Origin: Aspidiotus rigidus
Taxonomy: Eukaryota > Arthropoda > Insecta > Hemiptera > Diaspididae
Length of the DNA: 64,000 bases
Reading direction: 5' to 3'
NCBI GenBank assembly: GCA_035079385.1
Contig: JAVHKY010000027.1
Location: forward strand, 744,001-808,000
Shown here: positions 35,003 to 47,000 of the stretch, one piece after another
Numbering within the stretch: position 1 is the stretch's first letter
How the letters are laid out: every line of letters begins with the position of its first letter
The notes under the pieces: generated by a model
Told to the model about the DNA's origin: nothing
Databases searched by the model: none
The model's input: only the letters and a program-made list of their open reading frames with translations
Translations under genes and position numbers: made by a program

Positions 35003-38000
35003 TCACGTCACAAAAGGCCGAATGATATTTTCTTCTTTAACTTTTTTGTATCGTTTCCACAGTATTTCGAAAAATATGGTCAATATCCCAGAAAAGAAAC
35101 CTATAGGAACAAGTTGAAATGTTGGCATTATGTACGGGTAGGTCTTGATCTAGTACAAATTATGTGCGTACTTACCTAAAAGAAGAACAAAAAATGAGCC
35201 TTGCATATCGTCTAAATTCACCGTGTGATTGGCAACGTCTCCTGTTTTCATATTCCAACATTTATTGCGCTTTGGCATGAAATCTAATAGCCATCTCTCT
35301 ATCAGCCCAACTTGGTGCATTCTCTCTATTCTGTGAATCAGAAAAATTCGTTTTATTCGTGTGTTTTACCAACATCTGAAGACGTCTACAAGATCTTCCA
35401 AGAGTGGGCAAAAGTCGAAAGTTGTATTTGTAAAATAATATAGAATTTAAATACTCGCTGTGATTGCGATTAGAAGCAAACCATATGACAGCCTCAAAGT
35501 TAGTAGCTCCTGAAATCCTAAGAAAGTTAAAGAAATGGGAACGAAATGATTAGGTGATCAAAATGTGTCAGGGTGGATCAACTACAAATAATTGGAGCAA
35601 CTTTCTTAAAATTTGTCTGCATGAAAAGAATTTCCTCTTCGTCCTGTAAAATTTTCCATGCCTCCTGGACTTTTCAACTCTCCTCTCTTACATCTTTACA
35701 AAGACCCAAGGGGAGGGGGAGAGAGTCTTCTCGTTCTCCCAGAAGCCCTCTTCTTTAGCACCCTCTATTCCGTGTCGCCTTCAACTCTTTTCCTCCAACT
35801 CCACAATTCTGAAACTATCCCACAAATATCTTCGTTTTTTATCGGAACTTTAATGTATTGAATTTTATCGTGATAAGCTTGTCACGAGCTAAGCCTTTAC
35901 TGAGGGAGAGCTGCTAAGAAACTTTATTCGATCAGAAATTGAGTACATATCTTCATTCCTGGAGCATTGTATTGAATATATTTTCTCGTGATTTGCCTAA
36001 AATTACATTTCTCATTTAATATCTTAATCGATAGAAGGTCACTCGTATGTATCTCACGCTCTAGCTCGAATGATTTCGTTTTCTGTTGGTTTTATTTATT
36101 GTTTTTCGGGGAAGAGAGGTGGGTCAACACTTTTACGAGAAAACAATTTCTCCACCTCAACAAGGAAAGCATTGAATCATTTCGAATATGGGCGTTTGCA
36201 AAAAAGTTGAAAGGAGGAGGGCCAGGCTCTAGAAGGTGTTCATAAGAAGTATGGCAGGCTAACTAACTTTCGCCTCTTCAGCGACATTTCTCAGCCTAGT
36301 ATAAGTCTTGTATGCTGTATATAAGACCAAGCTTTCAGCCCAGTGTGTTACGTATTAGAAGAGTATATTAGACTAACTACAACCTACGTATTATAGCCCT
36401 AGTACAGATCTTTTTAGTCTAAGACAACCTAATCCTTTGCTTCTTATACGCAAGTCGCGAAGTCGGTAATCATTGTTGAACTATTTTCAAGTCTCTGTCA
36501 ATCATGACATCATCAGGTAGTGACGTCAACGCCTCGCCCAGTAATTTTCAACTGACTCTATGCCAAAAGATGGACACATTATACGTATCAAAAATAGTGG
36601 ACGATTCATTTTTAATAATCGATTATCCGTTAATTATGTGATACGTACTCTCTATTCACCAGCCTTAGGTAGGGGCTATTCTTAGCCAAAGTCATTGCCA
36701 ACTTTTCTCCGAGAAATTCATTTTTACCTGCAGGATAAAATACGAAAATTTAAAAACATTCATACCTTATAAAATTTTTTGCACCTTATTCTGAATTTTA
36801 AACAACAAACTGTGTGTGTAAATAAATCTTATGAGATTTTCACTAAATACATACGAATTTTTTCCACTTCGTTGGCTGCTCTAAGTTGCCTACATTAACT
36901 GCGTTGATCAAGGCAAACAGAGCACCTATTTCATGGGAGCTTTTGCAATTTGGGTACAATTGATTACATCGATATTTTTATATTTCCTACCATCATATGG
37001 AGCTCTATTAGGTATAATTTACCAACTTCCCTTCCTGTCATAATGTAGCTAAAAAGTCGAAATTTTTAAGAGTCCCCCTCTTATCATAAACGAAGTTAAA
37101 CGAGGAACGCAGGGAACCTGTTCTATGGGTTGAGTTGGTTTTGTATTGAGAATTCAAATTGAAATCTTGAAGTTTCTTGAGTTTTCCCGAGTCCCTTGTG
37201 TCATAATGTCTATAACATAAAATTACTTTCCTACCATATATTATGGTTCGAGGGTTAAAAATTCTCCAAATCCCTCATCCATAGGTCGAAATTTTTCCAA
37301 GTCCAATCTGAGCTATATGTGGTGAGAAGAGGACTTGAACCATTTTTGCCTATAATATTGGACTTGGTCCCTCTCTTATCATTAGCACGGAAGTTGAAAT
37401 TATCACAAGTGGATGTCACCACTTAAATGGGATTTTGCGTCAAAATCGTTCTAGCCAAAGAGCGAAACGTTAGATGTACATCTTCAAATCTACAAAATTT
37501 ATATTTCAATTGGAGCTGACAAGACCGAACGAGGGGAAAAGAGAACTTCAGATACTAGGAAAGACGCAATATTTACGTGGGGAGTAATATTGAAGGAGGG
37601 GGGTTGTTGGTAAATGAAAAACTCGAGCGAAAAATTTGACCACCTCGTCGGGCCCCCGACGAGGTGGTCAAATTTTTCGCTCGAGTTTTTCATTTACCAA
37701 CAACCCCCCTCCTTTCAGATACTAGAGTTGATGAATTGTGCGGAAAATTTAGACAATTGGCCAATTCGATGACTATTAAAGACAAGGACAAAGAACGACG
37801 GCTTCCTTAACGAAGTTAAATGAGGAACGCAGGGAACCTGTTCTATGAGTTAAATTGGTTTTGGTATTACGAGTTAGTGTAAAGGAGGCATAGAACTACT
37901 ATGAGCCTTGTATAAAATACTATAGGACGTCATCAATGATCTTGACCAATTTTAGGGACTCCGAAATACATAGGTCGAGAGTAAAAATTTGCCTGAGTTG

Positions 38001-41000
38001 CTCTCCTATCATATATAGCTCGAGAGTCGAAATTTTTCCAAGGTTTTTGATGGCGCGCGGCAAATTTCTCAAAAAAAGACCCTCATAGAACAGGTTCCCT
38101 GTTAAAATTTCGATTTCCGAGATATATGTGAGAGGAGGGGGACTTGGAAAATTTTCAAGCTCCGAGCTTTGCCGGCCGACCAGCGGACGTTGTTTCCGAA
38201 AAAAAAAACCGATAAAACAGGTTCCCTTTTAAATGAACGAGGGGTGGCAGGGAACCAGTTTTACGGGTACGTGAGATCTGAAAAATGTAGATTGTGACGT
38301 CACAAGGCTGACCTGTGACGTCATCAAATTGGGACGTCGCAGGCCCGGACTTTGAAGCTCTATACAATGGGAGGGAAACTTGAAAAAACCTATCTATGAC
38401 GTCATTAGATTGTGACGTCACAGTCCCCGCCCCACAGGCTACATAATATTATGATACGATAGAGACTTGGAAAAAACTCAGGGGTTCTTTAATGGAGTTG
38501 AAGGAGGGGTGGCAGGGAACATTTTTCTTGGGGCACGTAATTCATAATCCCCCGCCGCTGGACGATCTCTTAAAATTATGAAACCTATCATTATGGTCTA
38601 CCGAAAATCCATAGACCTGGAATTTCGATTAGACCTACAGTCTCACCTAATACCTTAATTTTTGGTTCCGTAATAATGCTTTCTTCCTTCCTCGATACTC
38701 CATTCAGAACTCCAAACAATTAATTGACAAACTCGTTGCTTTTTATCCAACCCCTGAATCCATGTTAGCTTCCTTTGACGTAGCCAGTTTATTCACTAAT
38801 GTGCCTTCTGGTCCAATTCTTGACGCATTCATGAAATACCGTACTTACTGATTCTCTAGTTTCTAATTCTGCGGCCGAGAAATTCGTTTCAGTCCTTAAA
38901 ACGTCTCTCTTCTTCAATATTTGTAAGATTCATCAGTGCCAATGTGGCGTCCCTATGAGTTCTCCTTTAGCCTCTCTTATTTCTGAGATTTTCATGGACA
39001 CTCTCGAACAGAAAGTGTTTTCTTCACAGTGCGTGTCTGATGCTCAGTACATTACGTCCTGGCATAGGTACGTGGATGACGTCTTGTGTCCATGGATTGG
39101 CCCACCCAACGTGTTGCAAGAACTTCGTCAATTTATTAATTCTCTTTATTCTTGCATTAAATTCTCACGTTTCTTCACCTCACCATTACTATACACGAAG
39201 GCAAATATCAATTTAAGATCTATAGGAAGCCTACCCATACTGACATATCTATAGATGGCTCCTCGTTTTGCCCTCTCCCAGAAGCACACAGCCTATCTTC
39301 ATATGATCTATCGTTTGGTATCCACTCCTCTATCTCCCAAAACTTTCAGGAAACAAGTGAATGCCATTAAACTCATAGCAAAGACTAATCATGTTAAATT
39401 GGATATTAATAAATTAATCCGTTGGAAAATTTTCTCTCCAGCTCTTGATGTTACGACTACTCATCCTAGAGATACGGACTTCAATAAAGAAGAGAAATTA
39501 TCTCGGCCTGCTTTCCTTTCGAATATCTCGTTTACTCAAGCCACTACATCTTAAACGCACTTCTTACTGTATAAATATCCTGTGGAAACACTTTTTTAAA
39601 CTCAAAGATCCTGTCCTCCATGATGAGAAATATGATGTTCACAGACTTGAATCTCCTGACCTATAATGGGCAAATAGGCCGCCTATTAAAGACTCATTCA
39701 ATGAGCATAAAAATGCGCTCACGACGAATCGACCCAGAAAGTCTAATATGGCAGACCATCTTCCAGCATCCGTGCATAAACTTCAAGGGACTGAAAATGT
39801 CCGTCTTTTACACGAGGAGAGAGAAAACGTATCGCACTTGAAACTGTTGAAATAATTAAGACAGTTCATGAATTCTCACCCACAGTAGATGAGATTATTC
39901 CTACTTCTCGCTGACGCTTTTTGTAGGAAGCTGTACGTGAATACTCTTGTGTAGAGCATGACTGATCTGTACATGTTTGTCCAGACTTGTTCTTTTAGTC
40001 TTGACATTAGTATTACGCTAGCCAGGCAGCTCAATAAAGGTTTATTAACCGAAAGCGCGCTCGCTATTGACAAAATTTATTTATTGGGTTGAAGTAAATT
40101 TGTTCATTCTTTATTCAATATATGCGCAAAATAATCGAACGTATTCAATTAATTCTACAATTTCTAATGTAGACGGAAGTCCCACCCTCTTAGGAACCTC
40201 AACTTACCGGGAAGCCAACGGACGGCGTCCGACGGACATTCTCACCAAAATATCCCTCATATGAAACAAATTCCCTGTTAAATATGTCATCAGTTGGCGA
40301 ATCGTATGTGAAATTTGATCAGTTATAGCAAATTGGAGCATTGTAATAAGATGAAGAAAAATTAATTGAAGAGCAAGGTCTCCCCCCCCCCCCTGAGAGT
40401 CCTGCAGGCTCATGACAAGCAAATGTAAACTAATAAGAGGTGCTCGTAAAGATAGACAGTTAAGCTCCGCGTTCACGTTTTCGTTATAGGGTTGACCGAA
40501 TCCAAATACAATTTGAGACTACGTCAAAACGTATATACGTACCTTCTTAGATTTCGCGATATTATCTAATAACATAAGTGGCCACTCACCTAACGAATAA
40601 TCACAACTATTTGTTCGCTGAAATTCTCGCTTCAACAGGAACAAAATATTAGTTTTGCGGTTCATGTAGATGTGTTTACCCTCTCGTATACGACTCATTA
40701 GTTCTTCAGTAACGCCGGAATGTAGCTCCGCTCGATCGTACAGCTCTTTCATTTTCGGCTCATCATTCATATCCTGCGTAATGTAGATTTCACACGCTCT
40801 AAATAATAATACCAGTTACTTACTACGCTCGAACTAATACATTAAACGAAAGGTGCACCCTCATATGTATATGCACACTACACATTCATAATTATGCACT
40901 ATGCTGCACTTAGGTACTGCATGTAAATCCTACCATCAGCAATTTTTGAAGGTTGGATCGATTAGGTATACCCCATGTGACTCCACTGTCTCCGTTAACC

Positions 41001-44000
41001 AACAGCTCATTTACATCCGTGATCACCGTTTGCATTTGTGGAAAGGTGAGAAAGGCGACCAAATTTCCGCTGTATGTGGTCACGATGACTAATACGAATA
41101 ACCACCACGTGCCGACAACCAGACGACCACTATCCGCCTCAGGCAAATAAGTTCCTCCTGTATTTGTCGCGAGCGCAAATGTAAGTTGTAATAAGCTATA
41201 CTAACGTCTATTTATATAGTCTAATGAGCGAACGACCTTTTTAACCGACATATTTCTGATTGAGATCGAATTTACCTTGTTGCAATAGCGCTCCGTAGAT
41301 ATACCAGAAACAATTAATGAGATGGTTAAGACCCCCGCTACGGTCTTTATTATTATATACGTAATAAGGACTACGACGGTGGAAAAAATGTAGTATCGGC
41401 GTTATGGCGAGTATGGCGATGGCAATGCAAATCCATATCTATAGCAAGAGATCGTAATTTACAACTTTGACAAGAAATTGTAAATATTCTTAAGAATTGT
41501 GTTCAAAACACTATTCAAGATGAAGAAATGCCTACGTAGCAAGTTCTCATACAATGAGCAGGGTCAAAGAAAGCCATAAGTAGTGCACTTACCCCCAGAG
41601 TGAATGGTGCAGCAAAAAGTAAAGCTCTTGAAACGGGACGAGCCTTAGCCGTTAAAATAGTATACGGATCGTAGGCAATAGTACTTGTATAAGTGATTGG
41701 ATATTTTTGTTTAGTATCTATTTGGAAAGCCGCTCCACCTAGAAATACCTACCAAAAGTATGCATTAAATGAGACATTCAATCATATGACCGATTAATTT
41801 TGGAACTACAGAGCGCTCATAAAGTCAATCGAGAGAATTACTCGTCGAGATTTGACAGTTTGTATGGAATATTGATGCGCTGGATTATTTTAAGGATTGT
41901 GTTCTGAGCAGTTAGCGTAAAATTCCTTTCACTTTTATTTGAGCCGGCCATCACTAGGATCGTACGCTACAAAAACGGGACCATCAATGGGCCCTCCCGG
42001 TTCGTTTCTGATGAAGGCTGCTGGACAGCCGAAACGTCAAATAATAAAATATATAATAAGTATGTGCCGGCAGAGCCAAAATAGAATATTATTATGTAAA
42101 TATTTTGTGCTCTCAATTTTTCCTGTGAATGGCTTCGTTCTCGACTTCTTTTGGGATAGAGAAATTGTCCTCGTCCCATTTTTAATTTAATGAATGACTT
42201 CCCCTCACTGTAAGTTAAAAGGAGACATTCTTGTGAAGAGAAGAGGAAGTAGTCCGTATCTGCGAAAATGTATTTTTTCAGACTCTGGTTAATGGTGTTT
42301 CTGATTAATAGAATATTGTTACGAAAGTAAATTGTGATCGGGGGGCGTAGATTTATCCCCTTGATCGTCTCTAGATATCTCCTTCCATTTTTTCCATTTT
42401 TTATCATGTTAACGGGCCATGCACTACTAACGAGGTAACGTTAGTGGCAAATGATGAAATAATGAGCTTCGTACGTGAACCAAATACAGAAGACGCACCT
42501 TTTTTATCGCCACAAAATCCAGAACTCTATTCCATGTCAATTCTAGTCGTGAACTGTCTTCTTCAGCAGCTAATGACTGAAAAAATATCGTCATGAGTCA
42601 CAATGTAGTGCACAAGAACTCGATCGAATTCTTTAGATTTGATTGGACAATTATGGAGGCAATAGAATAGGATTGTAGAAATTGAAAAATCATTTGTTGA
42701 TACAGTAAAAGAATCAAAATCCTTAATCAAAAAGAAGATGTGAGCAGTAGAATCTCACAAAATCTAGTGAAAGAAAAGAAAGAGAACACCTGTGGGTTCA
42801 AGAAGAACGGGGGCATTGACTTTTCTTGAAAAGGGTCTAGCTTGTTTAGATGGTCCGAAGTGCTCCCGCTCGAAATTCTTTCTTATCAAAGTTCGTTTGT
42901 AGGGCTACATTTAGGGACGCTAAATTCAAAATTTTAAACCACCAAGTCCACTTATTCAGTTCCTAGGGAGAAGAATGTATTTTTCTTTTTTTGTTGTTTC
43001 CCAGTCGCGAATGCACGATTTGAAAAGAACAATTGCGTTTTGTTTCCGTAATGAACAGGAGAATCCCCCAGAAAATTTCAATTTTTCACTCACTCCTTCA
43101 TATTGTTTTTTGCAATAAACACTTTCTGGGCTAATTTTCACATTTGATGGGGCGCATCACACGGAATTTTTGACATGTTTCATATTTTTAGTCTCATCTT
43201 ACGCCAATTTAAAAATCTTAGACTTCATCCACCCTCTCCCCTAAATTATAACGAACTTGGAATATATCCGAGAAAATTTGTTCATCTCAATAGCGCATAC
43301 CCCGTAGATGATTCAGAAATCTGCGAGTACACTTGTACACCACCCTCCTTCCGACAACCTAGAGAGAAAATTAGCACTTCTTCTATATATCCCATAGGGG
43401 ATTCAGAAATCTAAGACCTTGCGCCAAATCAATAGATAAAGTAGTGCCCCCTGTATAACAGTGTAACCCATAGATAATCCAGGAATCTGCGAGTACATCT
43501 GTTCACCACCCTCTTTCTGCCGAATTAAATAGCAAATCAGTTCCCTCCCCTTTATGCCTCATAGGTGATTCAAAAATCTGCTGGAACATCTGTGCACCAC
43601 CCTCTTTCCGTCAAATTAGTAGAGAAATTGGTACCTCCCTCCTTCATACGGTGTAGGTGATTTAGGAATCTCTGCGTAAAGTAAAGAACAAGTTAGTACC
43701 CCTTCCCCTTATACTGTTGGTGGTTTAGAAATTTGGAGTATACTTGTACACCACCCTTCCTCCGTCAAATACAAGTGCAAATTACTCCACCCCTTTATAT
43801 CCCGCAGATGATTATTAAAAAACTGCGAGTACACCTGTACACCGCCCTCAAAGTTTCATTGCTTGGAGAATTTCTCTCATTTTTTTTGTTTTTTAAACTC
43901 AGCGGTTGATTTCATATAAAGGTCAATCAATATTCAGATTCATCAACAAAACATGACAAACTTTTTGAAGCAGAATAACGGTCTACTATTTTATAGGAAC

Positions 44001-47000
44001 GCATCCCGCTCATGCGCGACTGCGCGTAACAAAACCCGGGTAAAAATAAAGACTATGTAGGCTAGATGTTGATTTGTGTGTCCAAAACCTCTGCGAGACT
44101 GAGTCTTGTCGGGTATATCTTTGCGAGACTTTCTACAAGCAGAGTAGCGTTGTAAGCGTAGTATTTGTTAGCGATCAAACATGCAGGACTGTCCAGTGGA
44201 AATTGCCAAATGCAGAAACGGGTACAAGTTTTGCGCCGGGCGGCTGAGCTAAGTCAAAGCCATTAGCCAGTAGCCGTTAGCTGTTATCCAATTTTTCGAT
44301 TGCTTAATTAAGCGACTTATTAAACGAAACAACTTACCAAGTGCTTAATTAAGCGACGTAATGAGCGAAACAAAAGCTCAAGACTTGAAAAAAACAAAAA
44401 CATGTTTTTTTCCAACAAAAACATGTTTTTTACTTTCAGCTTCAAGCTTTAAGCTTAAGTTTTGAGGTAAACTCATAAGTCTTCAATAAGCTTTAGCCTT
44501 TAAGTTTAAGCAAAAAGAAATTTCATTTCAAGTTTAAACCTTAAGCTTAAGCGAAAAGAAATTCTACTTCAAGTTTAAGCCTTAAGCTTAAGCCCTAAAA
44601 TCAAACCGCTTACCATCCCTGCCAATAATTGTTAGCTTTTAGCTAGCTAATGAAATTACGTTAGCCATTAGCTCAGCCACTACCCATTCAAATTGGAATT
44701 GCTAACGGCTAACATTTTCTCTTCCCCGCACCTCACCCCTCTACAATCCACATTGGAGTGACCCCATCCCCTACTTCCAGCCGTTAGCTTGAGCTCTTAG
44801 CCGTCAGCCATTCTATTTTGCCCAAAATCAGCTAGCTGTTAGATAGCCAATGAGACTGTGTTAGCCGTTAGCTGATAGGCGAAGCCAATCAATTTGAAGG
44901 GTTAGCTTTTAACTAAGTTTTTAGCCACGCCATATACAATTGGCTGATCAGCAACACTACACGGCGCCGCTGTGCGGTGCAGTGTATACAAGCCGAACGA
45001 GCATGGCCTGTTGCAGCGCGACACTGCTATACTTACTGTGTACCCGCCGTAGGTGCTGTTCACTGTCCCCAACAGCGCCCGGGACTAGTTACGCGTGTAG
45101 CCGCACTCATAAATATTAATTTTTATCTTCAAGAAAGTCGGGATCTACGTGCAAATTTTTTCATGAGATTGAAAAAGAGGAAGAAGCAGATTCAAGGAAG
45201 AAGAAATTTCTTGCCAGAGCCAAATAAATAAAGGTACTAGTTTCTTCATCAATTTGAGGGACGGGGTCTGGTGGATGTACTCGCAGATTTTCATGTTAGG
45301 GTAACGTGAGACTAAAGACACGAAACCTGTCAAAAACTCCATGCAATATGAGCCTTTAAATGTGAAAATTATGCAAAAAAAGGTATGAAGGAGTGGGAGA
45401 AAAATTGATTTTTTTCGGGGGAGGGGGGAATTACCCTTTACATTCCAAAAACAAAACGCAATTGTTCTTTCCAAATCGCCCCATCGCGGCTGAGAAACAG
45501 TAAATTATAAAAAAATTACAACTTTGCATCTAGCGTCCCTAAATATACCCATATAAATGAGCTTTGATAAGGAAGAATTTTGAGCGGGGGCACATTTGAC
45601 CATCTAATAGAGCTAGGCATTTTCCAAAGCTTAGGTGGGTAGGGAGGAAGCTTCCATCTGGAGATATGACTATTGATATTTCGGGAGGGGGATGCGTTAG
45701 TCTAGTTATTAAGAGATTTTGAAGAATTCTTCATGAGGGAATTATTATTCGAAGGGGGAATTTGTAAGTTTACTACAAGTACTGTGATCGCGGATATGGG
45801 TTTACTTTAACTTACCTCCATGGTTCGATGTTGTTTCGTCGTATTGAGGAAGCCTGCGGTGTTGTTGGACGCTATTATAATGTTGAGTCTGAAATGTAAA
45901 ATTCTTTCTACAACCACTAAATCTGAATGTTAGGGGTGTTCTACACAATTGTCTTCTTACGTAAAATTCAAATTCTTCGCTAGTTCGTGAATTATTCTGA
46001 ATATGAGACCAGTGTATTCGTGAACGTGTCCCGTCTCATTGATGTTTATAACTTGCCACGGAGGATACTGCAAAAAAGAGAGAAAGTGAAATATTCACTT
46101 CGAGAGCTTTTGAAAAATTGGAAAGGCGTGAATAGTTCTACGACGCTCAACAGTATACAATTTCTTGCTTCTTACATGAAAAGTCATGATCGGCAGGGTC
46201 TTTCCGCGGAAACCGTGCTCGATGTGCGGAAAAAGATAATCGGAACTACGAAAACCGGTTGTTATTTGCCAGTCTCCCGTTTGTTTCAATTCAACTTTTT
46301 GATGCGGGTCTTGATACTCGATTCCCCAACTCAAGGCGGACATTGTTATCCACGATGTACAACTACCGCACGCCTCGGTGGCACTCAAATTAGCCTTTTC
46401 AGAATATAATGTTGAAAAAAAGATCATGGTCATTGTAGTTCCAACCAATGCTTTTCCTTCCACGTCATATCGAAAGATAGACGTATGTGTACCGTAATAC
46501 TTTGAGTTTTACCATCATGTAATTGAGGATCACTTCTCGGTTATCTGCTTTTGAAAACTTTATGAACTCCCATTCTTCTGCGGACACATCGTCGGATTGT
46601 TTCTTTGTTTCCATAAGATTTTTCGCTATACTATTGGCCAACACATTTTGGGTTTCAATCACGTGGCATCGTAATCCAGACTACAGTTTAAATGAAAAAA
46701 TCTATGATTTTAGTAGAAAATGAACGACGCAAAAATTAGTTCGTTTTGTCGACTACCACGTACCGAGCAGGTTGTATCTTTTTTCCACTGATTTATTATG
46801 AAACTGAAATTTTCACCCTCGTAAATGATATTGGGAAACAGAGTCTCAACAGCTTGCATCTCAGGGCCATCCGGGATGACAAAAAGCCATTGATCAGAAG
46901 GAGTCGTGAATTCAAAGTTTCTCGCCTGCAAGGTTAAACATTAAAATAATTCGAAGAACGAAGGTGAAAACAATTTCTGGTTGCATTCAAATAGTAATGA

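Larger units (their letters stand above)
42810..45635. mobile_element. 2.8-kb fold-back element in Ir93a intron
   Basis: Left arm (about 42810-43195) and right arm (about 45285-45635) are diverged reverse complements. Paired landmarks: GGACGCTAAATT-like with CTAGCGTCCCTAAAT, GAACAATTGCGTTTTGTTTC with AAAACAAAACGCAATTGTTC, TTTCACATTTGATG-like with AAATGTGAAAATTATGC, and ATTTTTAGTCTCATCTTACG with GTAACGTGAGACTAAAGAC. Inside are a tandem array (43225-43855), a member of the 1560-2100 repeat family, and a TTAGC-rich insertion. No transposase frame is present. Confidence 0.7.

Noticed and set aside
43225..43855. CRISPR-like array
   Set aside because: Units are degenerate throughout with no constant repeat and unique spacers; it is a eukaryotic tandem repeat.
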